This document shows, piece by piece, positions 8,970 through 19,838 of a stretch of 64,000 nucleotides of DNA. Below the pieces are notes generated by a model. It saw nothing but the letters and a program-made list of their open reading frames with translations, was not told the origin of the DNA and ran no database searches. Source of the stretch: Pseudomaricurvus alkylphenolicus (lineage in GTDB: Bacteria > Pseudomonadota > Gammaproteobacteria > Pseudomonadales > Cellvibrionaceae); contig NZ_JAAQPI010000001.1 in the NCBI RefSeq assembly GCF_011683955.1, positions 620,001-684,000 on the forward strand. The letters are read 5' to 3'. A program made the translations under genes and the position numbers. Each line of letters starts with the position of its first letter. Positions within the stretch are counted from its first letter, which is position 1.

Positions 8970-10019
8970 ATGGCAGCAATATACAAACTGGCAATTATTG
9001 GCTTTGGTAACGTGGGTCAGGGACTCGCACAAATCCTGGCCGAAAAACAACGGTTTCTTAAACAGCGCTTCGATGCCGATATCCGCATAGTCGCCGTATG
9101 TGATCTGCTCAAAGGCAGCCTCGCAAATCCTGATGGACTCGATCCCAAAGTTCTTCTAAAAGGCCTGCAAACAGACGGGGACCTGAAATCGATCGATGCC
9201 CCCCATCGCGGCTGGAACGCTGAACAAACAATCGCCAACAGCGGTGCGGATATATTGGTTGAGCTGGCCTATACCGATCTCACAACTGGCGAACCGGCGC
9301 TGAGTCATGTGAAACAGGCTCTCATGCAAGGAATGCACGTTTCAATGACAAACAAGGGACCGGTTGCGCTTCACTTCCCGCAATTGCGTAAGATTGCTCG
9401 AGAGAACGGCGTCCGGATCGGTATCGAAGGCACGGTAATGAGTGGCACACCCGCTCTGAACCTTGGCACTGAAATTCTGCTCGCCGCAGGCATCACCCGA
9501 ATTCAGGGCATACTGAACGGCACCACAAACTATATTCTTGGTGAAATGGAGGCCGGCGCAGGATATAGCGCGGCACTGGCTCGCGCCCAGGAACTGGGCT
9601 ATGCGGAAGCAGACCCAAGCGGTGATGTCGATGGCCACGATGCTGCTGCCAAAGTGGTCATACTTGGCAATCTCCTGATGGGACTGTCCATCAATCTGTC
9701 AGATGTCTCCTGCACCGGTATCAGCCAGCTCTCGGCAGATGACATCGATCTTGCGAAGGCAAACAACCGCCGCTGGAAACTGATCGGCACTGTCGAAACA
9801 ACCACCGATGGCTACGTCGCTTCAGTGCAACCGCAAATGCTGGCGGATGATCATCCCCTGGCCGCCATTTCAGGTGCCACCAATGCGATCACCTATAGCA
9901 CAGAGCTTCTCGGCGACATCACCCTGGTCGGTCCCGGCGCCGGCCTGGTAGAAACAGGTTATGCCGTTATCGAGGATATCCTCGCCATTCACACATCAGT
10001 CAGCTCAACCAAACAGTAA
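8970..10019 (+). CDS. hom: Homoserine dehydrogenase without ACT domain
   Basis: The 349-residue protein has an N-terminal Rossmann fold (IIGFGNVGQG, about 9-18) and the homoserine dehydrogenase signature EADPSGDVDGHDAAAK in the middle, with GTVMSGTPAL and LNGTTNYIL before it. It interconverts homoserine and aspartate semialdehyde with NAD(P). Biosynthetic enzymes are usually about 430 residues because of a C-terminal ACT regulatory domain or are fused to aspartokinase. Here the ACT domain is absent, which fits an enzyme free of threonine feedback. No threonine synthase or homoserine kinase lies nearby. It is the second gene of an operon between an aldehyde dehydrogenase (20 bases before) and a gamma-family PLP enzyme (18 bases after), suggesting a catabolic direction. 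Confidence 0.88.
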   Translation: MAAIYKLAIIGFGNVGQGLAQILAEKQRFLKQRFDADIRIVAVCDLLKGSLANPDGLDPKVLLKGLQTDGDLKSIDAPHRGWNAEQTIANSGADILVELAYTDLTTGEPALSHVKQALMQGMHVSMTNKGPVALHFPQLRKIARENGVRIGIEGTVMSGTPALNLGTEILLAAGITRIQGILNGTTNYILGEMEAGAGYSAALARAQELGYAEADPSGDVDGHDAAAKVVILGNLLMGLSINLSDVSCTGISQLSADDIDLAKANNRRWKLIGTVETTTDGYVASVQPQMLADDHPLAAISGATNAITYSTELLGDITLVGPGAGLVETGYAVIEDILAIHTSVSSTKQ

Positions 10020-10037
10020 TCATTGAGGTAATTACAC

Positions 10038-11228
10038 ATGTCATCGACAAAAACTCCCAACCAGGCAACCCTCAGTATCTGGGGCGGGGAAACCGAACAC
10101 GAACTTTATGAGCGCTCCACACAGGTACCCGTAGTACACAGCGTCTCATTCGGCTACAAGGATATTGACACATGGCACGCGGTTGCCCTGGAGAAAGAAC
10201 AGGGGCACATCTATTCGCGCAACACTAACCCCACGGTTCGGGCCTTTGAAGACAAGGTAAAAGAACTGGAAGGCGCCGCGGCCGCCACCAGTTTTTCCTG
10301 TGGCATGGCCGCCATCAGCAACACCTTTGGTACGTTTTTGCGTCCCGGTGATCGTATAGTCTCCATCAAGGACAGCTACGGTGGCACCAACAAGCTGTTT
10401 ACCGAATTTCTGCCACCCATGGGTATCGATGTCACCCTTTGCAATACCACCGAACATGAAGAGATCGAAGCGGAAGTTGCCAAGGGTTGCAAAATGCTCT
10501 ACCTTGAAACGCCGACCAACCCCACCGTCAAGATCGTCGATATCGAGCGCCTGTCCAAGGCCGCCAAGGCGGTTGGTGCAATGGTCGTGGTAGACAATAC
10601 CTTTGCCACTCCGATCAATACCAATCCCCTGTCACTGGGCGCTGATATTGTGATTCATAGCGCCTCAAAGTTTCTAGGCGGTCACGCCGACGCGCTTGGC
10701 GGTGTGGCCTGCGGCAGCGAGGAGCTGGTCAAAAAGTTATATCACTATCGTGAAATCAATGGTGCCACACTTGCACCTATGGACGCCTACAGCCTTCTGC
10801 GCGGCATGAAGACCCTTAGCCTGCGCGTCGAACGCCAGAACCAGAGTGCCATGACTATCGCAAAGTGGTTGCAAGATCACCCCATGGTTGATCATGTCAA
10901 CTATCCCGGTCTCGAAACACACGTTCACCACGACATCGCCAGTAAACAAATGCGCGGTTTCGGCGGCATGTTGAGCTTTAGTGTCAAGGGTGGACTCGAT
11001 GCCATCAAGCGGTTCCTGCCACAACTGCAGTACGCGCACATGGCGGCCAATCTCGGTTGCGTTGAAACCGTTGTCGGACCTCCGGTCGTGACCAGCCATG
11101 TCGAATGTACCGCTGAAGAGCGCGCTGCTGCCGGCATCCCGGAGGGTCTGGTGCGCTATTCAACGGGCATTGAAGACGTCGAAGACCTGATTGCAGACCT
11201 GGAACAGGCCCTGGCCAGCCTGAACTAA
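10038..11228 (+). CDS. Cys/Met-metabolism PLP enzyme (cystathionine gamma-synthase / gamma-lyase family)
   Basis: This 396-residue fold-type-I enzyme has PLP Lys211 in HSASKFLGGH, Asp186 in VVDNTFATP, and DSYGGTNKLF in place of the Cys-containing loop of methionine gamma-lyase. The C-terminus (RYSTGIEDVEDLIADLEQAL) is very close to cystathionine gamma-synthases and gamma-lyases. Members exchange or remove the gamma-substituent of homoserine derivatives. The ATG follows TTGAGGT. Since it closes an operon with homoserine dehydrogenase and an aldehyde dehydrogenase, it may release homoserine, or use it, in degradation of a gamma-substituted amino acid. Classical methionine synthesis is the alternative. 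A 17-bp hairpin follows the stop. Confidence 0.85.
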   Translation: MSSTKTPNQATLSIWGGETEHELYERSTQVPVVHSVSFGYKDIDTWHAVALEKEQGHIYSRNTNPTVRAFEDKVKELEGAAAATSFSCGMAAISNTFGTFLRPGDRIVSIKDSYGGTNKLFTEFLPPMGIDVTLCNTTEHEEIEAEVAKGCKMLYLETPTNPTVKIVDIERLSKAAKAVGAMVVVDNTFATPINTNPLSLGADIVIHSASKFLGGHADALGGVACGSEELVKKLYHYREINGATLAPMDAYSLLRGMKTLSLRVERQNQSAMTIAKWLQDHPMVDHVNYPGLETHVHHDIASKQMRGFGGMLSFSVKGGLDAIKRFLPQLQYAHMAANLGCVETVVGPPVVTSHVECTAEERAAAGIPEGLVRYSTGIEDVEDLIADLEQALASLN

Positions 11229-11237
11229 ACGCCACTC

Positions 11238-11275
11238 CCCTGCCGCTGGGTTAGTTACCTAACCCAGCGGCAGGG
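11238..11275. terminator. Perfect 17-bp hairpin between convergent genes
   Basis: The left arm 11238-11254 and right arm 11259-11275 are exactly complementary around the loop TTAC. The right arm includes the last codons and stop of the Lrp-type gene. It can act as a bidirectional terminator, although neither side has a long T-run. Confidence 0.6.
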
Positions 11276-11720
11276 CCAAGCTGACTTTTGTCCTCTCCAT
11301 AACCACTGAGGTTTTGTAACGACGGACATTGCTGTCGTCAAAGAAAAGCTCCTGGGTAAGCGCATCGAAGTCTTCCATGTCCTTTGCAGTGACAATCAAG
11401 ATAAAGTCAGACTCTCCAGTCACATAGTAGCACTGCTGCACACGGGGCTCGTTCCTCATTTTCTTCTTGAAGACGACCAGAAAATCCAGATTGTCCCTGT
11501 CAAGTTCAACATGCAACAAAAAGGTCATGGTCTGACCCACGGCTTTCGGTTCCACAACCGCCACATCAGACGAAATAACATGATTATCCCTGAGGCGTTT
11601 CAGCCGACGCTGTACACTGGCGGTAGAAAGCCCGACTTGATCCGCGATTCGTTCAATGGCTGTGCGCACATCCACCTGCAGTATCTTCAAAATTTCTAGG
11701 TCTTGATTATCCAGCTCCAT
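11259..11720 (-). CDS. Lrp/AsnC-family transcriptional regulator
   Basis: This 153-residue protein has an N-terminal winged helix-turn-helix (DLEILKILQVDVRTAIERIADQ, with STASVQRRLKRLRDNHVI) and a C-terminal RAM ligand-binding domain containing YYVTGESDFILIV. Lrp/AsnC proteins sense amino acids and control their uptake or breakdown. I choose the ATG at 11720 rather than the in-frame ATG at 11759, because a minus-strand TAGATT at 11761-11766, 32.5 bases from the dyad centre at 11796, would start RNA near 11754. The gene shares that dyad with the divergent aldehyde dehydrogenase. The ligand is unknown; amino acids processed by the neighbouring PLP enzymes are likely. Confidence 0.88.
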   Translation of the reverse strand: MELDNQDLEILKILQVDVRTAIERIADQVGLSTASVQRRLKRLRDNHVISSDVAVVEPKAVGQTMTFLLHVELDRDNLDFLVVFKKKMRNEPRVQQCYYVTGESDFILIVTAKDMEDFDALTQELFFDDSNVRRYKTSVVMERTKVSLALPLG

Positions 11721-11786
11721 CGTACGCCTGCTGTCGTTACACGTGTCAGTATTCGACATTAATCTAACACCCTGGAACACTGCCAT

Positions 11787-11805
11787 CCCCCCTCTTTATG
11801 GGGGG
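11787..11805. promoter_or_regulatory. C-run/G-run dyad 5 (operator candidate, divergent promoter)
   Basis: Six C, spacer TCTTTAT, six G. The centre (11796) is exactly 32.5 bases from two -10-like hexamers: plus-strand TATAGT at 11826-11831 and minus-strand TAGATT at 11761-11766. One site could thus serve both divergent genes; it is the clearest example in the window. Confidence 0.7.
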
Positions 11806-11870
11806 AGCTCCAGCAGATAACGACATATAGTCTGTTGAGAGACAGAAAGCACACCAGAGGACTCCAAAGC

Positions 11871-13307
11871 ATGACAATAATGACTGTTCCCGGGGCAGCA
11901 CCGGCCGTCAATACCAACGCAGAAGACCTGTTAAGCGTCTTTGATATGCAGAAGCAGGCCTGTCGCAGGAATCCCTATCCGGATCTGAAAGAGCGACACA
12001 ACAATCTGGCCAAACTGGAGTCCATCCTGCTGGATAACCAACAGGCCATCATCGACGCCATTGCCAGAGACTATGGAACTCGGTGTCGCCAGGAAACACA
12101 GTTCGCCGAGCTGTTTATTTCCCTGGACAGCCTGCGCTACGCCCGAAAGAACCTGAAGAAGATGATGAAACCCGAACGGCGTTCAGTCTCTGTCTGGTTC
12201 GCCGGCGCCAGCAACCGCGTTATCGCGCAACCCAAGGGCATTGTTGGTGTGGTAACCCCCTGGAACTACCCGTTACTGCTCTCGATAAGTCCTCTGGCTT
12301 CTGCGCTGGCCGCAGGCAATCGTTGCATGGTAAAGCTTGCGGCTAACTCGCAAAACCTGTGCCTGCTTCTCAACAACCTGGTCAGTCGCGAGTTCCCCCG
12401 GGACACCCTGGCCTTTATGCCAGGCGCAAAAGCCAGAGAGTTTTCCAGTCTTCCTTTTGACCACTTGGTTTTCACCGGCTCGGCTGATACCGGCAAGACT
12501 GTGATGCGTACCGCTGCTGACCACCTTACCCCTGTCACACTCGAGTTAGGTGGAAAGTCACCGACCATTATCGGCGAAGACTTCGACATTGAATTGGCGG
12601 CCGAGCGCGTTTTGTTTGCCAAGTCCTTCAATGCCGGTCAGACCTGTATCGCACCGGATTATCTTTTTGTGCCAGAGCATCGGCTCAATGACTTTGTGAC
12701 AGCGGCCAAATCGATCGTTGCCAAACGCTATCAAAGTATCTCCGATGGCTGCTATACATCCATCATTGACAATAAGGCCTATGAACGTCTGTCAATAACC
12801 CTTGAGGATGCCAACACCAAGGGTGCCACCCTGGTTCCCCTGCTGCCGGGAGATACCCATAGCCCCGAACTGAGAAAAATTTCACCCCATTTGGTTCTTA
12901 ATGTACACGACGACATGACCATCATGCAGGAAGAGATCTTTGGCCCATTATTCCCGGTCATGACTTACCGAAACCTGGATGATGCCCTCAACTATATTAA
13001 CGACCGAGATCGACCTCTGGCGCTGTATGTCTTTAGCAACCGCAAAGAGGTTCAAAAGAAAGTCCTCTATGGCACCCTATCCGGCGGAATGGTTATCAAT
13101 GACTGTATTCAGCATGTGGCCCAGCACGATTTGCCGTTCGGCGGTATTGGCAACAGCGGCATGGGGCACTACCACGGACCGGAGGGATTTCGGGAGATGT
13201 CCAAGATGCGCCCCGTGTTTAAACAGTGGCGCTATCCAGGCGGAGCCCTGCTTCAACCGCCCTACGGCAAGGCATTCGATTTTCTGATCAAGCGAATGAT
13301 CAAATAA
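11871..13307 (+). CDS. Coniferyl-aldehyde-dehydrogenase-type aldehyde dehydrogenase
   Basis: The 478-residue protein belongs to the class-3 (ALDH3-like) group that includes bacterial coniferyl aldehyde dehydrogenase CalB. It shows VVTPWNYPLLLSI, FTGSADTGK, the general base in TLELGGKSP, the nucleophile Cys in NAGQTCIAPDY and the C-terminal LPFGGIGNSGMG. It oxidises hydrophobic or aromatic aldehydes. The ATG at 11871 follows CAGAGG ten bases upstream, and the predicted start of RNA near 11838 rules out the in-frame ATG at 11835. It is followed after 26 bases by a Tat-exported PLP enzyme, so the two are probably cotranscribed. The real substrate may be an aldehyde unrelated to lignin. Confidence 0.87.
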   Translation: MTIMTVPGAAPAVNTNAEDLLSVFDMQKQACRRNPYPDLKERHNNLAKLESILLDNQQAIIDAIARDYGTRCRQETQFAELFISLDSLRYARKNLKKMMKPERRSVSVWFAGASNRVIAQPKGIVGVVTPWNYPLLLSISPLASALAAGNRCMVKLAANSQNLCLLLNNLVSREFPRDTLAFMPGAKAREFSSLPFDHLVFTGSADTGKTVMRTAADHLTPVTLELGGKSPTIIGEDFDIELAAERVLFAKSFNAGQTCIAPDYLFVPEHRLNDFVTAAKSIVAKRYQSISDGCYTSIIDNKAYERLSITLEDANTKGATLVPLLPGDTHSPELRKISPHLVLNVHDDMTIMQEEIFGPLFPVMTYRNLDDALNYINDRDRPLALYVFSNRKEVQKKVLYGTLSGGMVINDCIQHVAQHDLPFGGIGNSGMGHYHGPEGFREMSKMRPVFKQWRYPGGALLQPPYGKAFDFLIKRMIK

Positions 13308-13333
13308 CCCGGCCCTCTGAACAGGAAATCGGT

Positions 13334-14662
13334 ATGACGACAGAAATCAATGACCATTCCCCCAAGTGCAACCGCAGATCATTGCTATCCGGTATGGCTG
13401 TGGCAGCAACGGGATTGGGGGCTGCTGTGGCAGCAGCACCCATGCACGCGAGCCAGGTTTCAGGCTTACAGGAGCCAACCTCTATGCGCATTGAGGGTCT
13501 CGAGAGAAACAGCGAACACTACTGGACGGCAGTAAGAGAGCTGTTTCGCTTGCGACCCGGTCTTATTGCCATGAACGCCGCCAACCTGTGTCCCTCCTCG
13601 GCGCCGGTAACCCAAACACTGTTTGATCGTACCAACGATATCGACGCAGATCCCTCACACGAAAACCGCGCCAAGTATGCAGAACGCAAAGAATATACTC
13701 GACAGCTATTGGCAGAGATGCTGGGAGCTTCCAGCGACGAAATCGCCATTACTCGCAATACCAGCGAAAGCAACCGGGCGGTAATCGGCGGGATAGATCT
13801 GAAACCAGGCGATGAGGTGCTAATCTGGGACCAGAACCATGAGTCCAACAATGTCGCCTGGGAGGTTTGGAGTCAACGCCTTGGTTTCTCGCTAAAGCGG
13901 GTCAGTACACCTGATACTCCTCAGAGTCGTGAGCAATTGCTGAAACCGTTTGTGGACGCGATGACGCCGACGACGAGAATAGTCTCCTTCAGCCAGGTAT
14001 CCAATGTCTCCAGCGTAGCCTTGCCTGCTAAGCAATTATGCGAATCCATCCGTGCTCGTGGTGCACTCAGCCTGTGCGATGGCGCACAGACTTTCGGCTT
14101 GGAGGTACAAAACCTGCAGGATCTGGGCTGTGACTTTTACACGGGAAGTGCCCATAAGTGGCTGTGCGGCCCCCGTGAAACCGGTGTCCTCTATGTGCGC
14201 AGTGAGGCACAATCCGGACTGTGGCCGCCGATGGTCACCCACGACTGGGAAAAGGCAAGTACGCAGGGCGCGCGCAAGTTCGACAATCTGGGACAGAGAG
14301 ACGACGGTCGCCTGGAGGCACTGGGCACTGCGGTACAGCTATACAACTTCCTGGGAGGAGACCTCATTGAGGCCAGAGTCCGGAGCCATGTCGCCAAGTT
14401 GATGGCCGGGTTGCAGTCCGTTTCCCGGAAGATTCATTTTCTTTCCCCCGAAGCCACAGAATTACGAGGCGGGTTCGTTATCTTTCTCTACAAGGGCAGA
14501 AATGCCCGGGAGACGCTTGAGACGCTCTACAACGAATATGGAATCTCCGCCGCAGCAGCCGATCTCGGCGATCAAACCTGGGTTCGTCTCGCTCCCCATA
14601 TTTATAACAGTGGCCGGGATATCGATATTACGATTAAGGCTGTTAAACACTTGGTGTCTTAA
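13334..14662 (+). CDS. Tat-exported class V aminotransferase-fold PLP enzyme (isopenicillin-N-epimerase/PvdN-like)
   Basis: This 442-residue protein starts at an ATG preceded by AGGAAA. Twin arginines at 14-15 (CNRRSLLSG) and a hydrophobic Ala-rich stretch ending near ASQ form a Tat signal, so the folded holoenzyme would reach the periplasm. The fold-type-I core has Asp249 in CDGAQTFGL and the PLP Lys275 in SAHKWLCGP, with NTSESNRAVIGG near 145. The family includes cysteine desulfurases, isopenicillin N epimerase and PvdN, a periplasmic PLP enzyme of pyoverdine maturation. A periplasmic epimerase, lyase or aminotransferase on peptides or amino acids is likely; no pyoverdine genes are nearby. 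It is cotranscribed with the preceding aldehyde dehydrogenase. Confidence 0.85.
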   Translation: MTTEINDHSPKCNRRSLLSGMAVAATGLGAAVAAAPMHASQVSGLQEPTSMRIEGLERNSEHYWTAVRELFRLRPGLIAMNAANLCPSSAPVTQTLFDRTNDIDADPSHENRAKYAERKEYTRQLLAEMLGASSDEIAITRNTSESNRAVIGGIDLKPGDEVLIWDQNHESNNVAWEVWSQRLGFSLKRVSTPDTPQSREQLLKPFVDAMTPTTRIVSFSQVSNVSSVALPAKQLCESIRARGALSLCDGAQTFGLEVQNLQDLGCDFYTGSAHKWLCGPRETGVLYVRSEAQSGLWPPMVTHDWEKASTQGARKFDNLGQRDDGRLEALGTAVQLYNFLGGDLIEARVRSHVAKLMAGLQSVSRKIHFLSPEATELRGGFVIFLYKGRNARETLETLYNEYGISAAAADLGDQTWVRLAPHIYNSGRDIDITIKAVKHLVS

Positions 14663-14682
14663 GCCAGGAGTTTTGATCCCTC

Positions 14683-14698
14683 GCGCCCGTACGGGCGC
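14683..14698. terminator. Short GC palindrome after class V enzyme
   Basis: GCGCCCGTACGGGCGC is a perfect 16-base palindrome 20 bases after the stop at 14662, between convergent genes. It lacks a T-run, so termination is only possible, not certain. Confidence 0.35.
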
Positions 14699-14806
14699 AT
14701 TCCGGAAACGTTATTCGGCACCTGGTGTTGAGTTATTGCCTGTTCACGACGACCTGAATATTGGCGAATGACGCTCTAAAAGCGCCCAATACCCAAACTG
14801 CCGGTG

Positions 14807-16381
14807 TTAGGTTGAAGTCTCAATACGAATTTCAAGTTCAGTCTTCTGGCTTCCCTTGAGTTCCAGACCCTCCGAGTCCTGCAATCGACTTTCGCTTGCT
14901 TCAATCTTACCCTCCCAGAATTCCGCATTTGCAATACCCAGCTTCAGCGGGTCAAATGTATAGTTTTCGACTCCTTCGCGCCGCTGCCGCTCATAATCAC
15001 GCAGCGCCTTGATCGCTGGCTTGGCCACAAAGAATATGGTCATCACACCAATGATATTCAGCCAGGCCATCGCGCCTACGGCAATATCTCCCAACCCCCA
15101 GGCCAAATTCGCGGTTTTGATTGTGCCGTAAAAGGTCGCCAACAGAATTCCCACCTTCAGTGCGGCAGTCAAACCAGGCACCCTTATACTTTTATGGATA
15201 TAGGCGACATTGGTTTCCGCGATATAGTAATAGGCCAGGAGTGTTGTAAACGAGAAAAAAAACAAGGCAATGGCAACCGATGGTTTGCCTACGCCGGGAA
15301 AAATACTCTCAATTGCCATTTGCGTAAACTGCGGACTGTTTGCCAACAGCCCATTTGCCAATTCATTCTGAACAATATAAGCATCACCCAGACCGTGAAC
15401 ATTATAGGCTCCCGTAATCAGAATCATGAATGCGGTCGCGGTGCAAACCACCAGGGTGTCAATGTATATCGAGAATGCCTGAACCAGGCCTTGCTGAGCA
15501 GGATGCTGCACCTCAGCGGCGGCAGCAGCATGCGGTCCCGTCCCCTGCCCCGCCTCATTGGAGTAGATGCCACGCTTGACGCCCCAGCCAATGGCAGCAC
15601 CAACTCCGGCCATTGGTGAAAAAGCATCGCCAACGATCATGCCGACAATTCGTGGCAGTTCGTCTATATTCAGGGCGATAACCACAAATGCGGTGATAAG
15701 ATAAGTCATCGCCATCACTGGTACGACTACTTCGGTGAATTTTGCAATGCGCTTGACACCACCCAACACAATAAAAGCCAACAGTCCACAGATAATCGAG
15801 GCGGTAACCAGCTTGGTCGAACCAACGTCACCAAACACCGGCAGGCTTATCAAGCTGCCTTCGCCGGCAACCAATACCACTGCATTACCAATACCATTTG
15901 ACTGAACACCCGGCATCAACACTCCTGTGGCTATGATGGTGGCAATCGCGAATATCCAGGAGTACCACTTGGCACCCAGGGCTTTTTCAAAATAGTAGGC
16001 GGGCCCGCCGCGATATTGCCCCTCATCGGTTTCCTTGTAAATTTGGGCCAATGTTGATTCCGCGTATGCCGTGGCAGCACCCAGGAAAGCCACAATCCAC
16101 ATCCAGAATACGGCACCCGGACCTCCAAATCCGATTGCCGCTGCCACGCCCGCAATATTACCGGTACCGACACGGCCGGAAAGTGACACCGCCAGCGCCT
16201 GAAATGAAGAAATACCCGTACGAGAGCTCTTTCCTTTCACCAATAGAAGCAGCATTTCTCGAAACAACCTGATCTGAACAAAGCGGGTAATCACAGAGTA
16301 AAAAAGCCCGGCCCCCAGACACAGCGCTATCAGCGCTGGGCTCCAAATCATTCCCGCCGTGAACTCGACAAATGCTTGCAT
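14807..16381 (-). CDS. Sodium:alanine/glycine symporter (AGCS family)
   Basis: This 524-residue, multi-spanning inner-membrane protein carries the AGCS signature near residue 70 (GRVGTGNIAGVAAAIGFGG), followed by YRGGPAYYFEKALG and GIYSNEAGQGTGPHAAAAA. AGCS proteins import small neutral amino acids (Ala, Gly, sometimes D-Ala) with Na+. The ATG at 16381 is preferred over the upstream TTG because CTGGAG lies at the right distance. A minus-strand TAGAAT at 16426-16431 and the dyad at 16451-16468 form its promoter. The C-terminal tail of about 70 residues is hydrophilic. The context suggests uptake of amino acids released by the exported hydrolases encoded here. Confidence 0.93.
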   Translation of the reverse strand: MQAFVEFTAGMIWSPALIALCLGAGLFYSVITRFVQIRLFREMLLLLVKGKSSRTGISSFQALAVSLSGRVGTGNIAGVAAAIGFGGPGAVFWMWIVAFLGAATAYAESTLAQIYKETDEGQYRGGPAYYFEKALGAKWYSWIFAIATIIATGVLMPGVQSNGIGNAVVLVAGEGSLISLPVFGDVGSTKLVTASIICGLLAFIVLGGVKRIAKFTEVVVPVMAMTYLITAFVVIALNIDELPRIVGMIVGDAFSPMAGVGAAIGWGVKRGIYSNEAGQGTGPHAAAAAEVQHPAQQGLVQAFSIYIDTLVVCTATAFMILITGAYNVHGLGDAYIVQNELANGLLANSPQFTQMAIESIFPGVGKPSVAIALFFFSFTTLLAYYYIAETNVAYIHKSIRVPGLTAALKVGILLATFYGTIKTANLAWGLGDIAVGAMAWLNIIGVMTIFFVAKPAIKALRDYERQRREGVENYTFDPLKLGIANAEFWEGKIEASESRLQDSEGLELKGSQKTELEIRIETST

Positions 16382-16450
16382 TAACAATCGCTCCAGATTT
16401 TTTATGTATGGTTTGGCATCGTGGAATTCTAGCGCACCTTGCCAATTATG

Positions 16451-16468
16451 CCCCCCCTAAAAAAGGGG
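16451..16468. promoter_or_regulatory. C-run/G-run dyad 6 (operator candidate, AGCS symporter promoter)
   Basis: Seven C, spacer TAAAAAA, four G. The centre (16461) is 32.5 bases from the centre of the minus-strand TAGAAT at 16426-16431. Confidence 0.6.
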
Positions 16469-16508
16469 CCTATCATGCTGAATTCAAGCTGGCTTCGGAT
16501 TCCACGTT

Positions 16509-19431
<2,923 letters not shown>

Positions 19432-19443
19432 CGTAAAACAGTT

Positions 19444-19469
19444 CAGGGTCGATTTTTTTGTCGACCCTG
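19444..19469 (+). terminator. Hairpin after fadH
   Basis: Arms CAGGGTCGA (19444-19452) and TCGACCCTG (19461-19469) enclose a T-rich loop. It sits 12 bases after the fadH stop, between convergent genes. No T-run follows on the plus strand, so efficiency is uncertain. Confidence 0.5.
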
Positions 19470-19485
19470 ATCTGAATATGCATCA

Positions 19486-19806
19486 TTAATCCTCTTCGGT
19501 AAGCTGGATATGCAGCCCCTCAAGGGAATCGTTGAATTGTATCTGACAACTGAGTCTCGACATACCAGGCTCATAGGTCATTGCCACTTCCACAAAATCC
19601 AACTCTGTCTGTTCTGCCTTCGGCAACTTATCATACCACTCCGGCGGGACGTGCACGTGACAAGTTGCGCAGGAGCCTTCACCACCGCATATCGCCTCAA
19701 TAGGGAAGCCCGCATCACGAATAGCCTCCATTAGCTTGCCCCCTGACTGAACCGCCAATTTATGCACCTCGCCTTCGAGGTCTGTTACATAGATAGTACC
19801 CATCAT
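19486..19806 (-). CDS. [2Fe-2S] ferredoxin, adrenodoxin/Isc type
   Basis: This 106-residue protein carries the 2Fe-2S ligands of vertebrate/bacterial-type ferredoxins: CGGEGSCATC (C-x5-C-x2-C) and a fourth Cys in SRLSCQI. Such ferredoxins deliver single electrons to P450s, dioxygenases or other redox enzymes. The ATG follows GGAGA. It lies 32 bases after the reductive dehalogenase gene on the same strand, so the two form an operon. This makes it the likely electron donor for the dehalogenase, in place of the fused reductase domains of some catabolic dehalogenases (inference). Confidence 0.9.
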   Translation of the reverse strand: MMGTIYVTDLEGEVHKLAVQSGGKLMEAIRDAGFPIEAICGGEGSCATCHVHVPPEWYDKLPKAEQTELDFVEVAMTYEPGMSRLSCQIQFNDSLEGLHIQLTEED

Positions 19807-19838
19807 TATCTCCTGCCAGGACGTATCTCCTGATTGAT

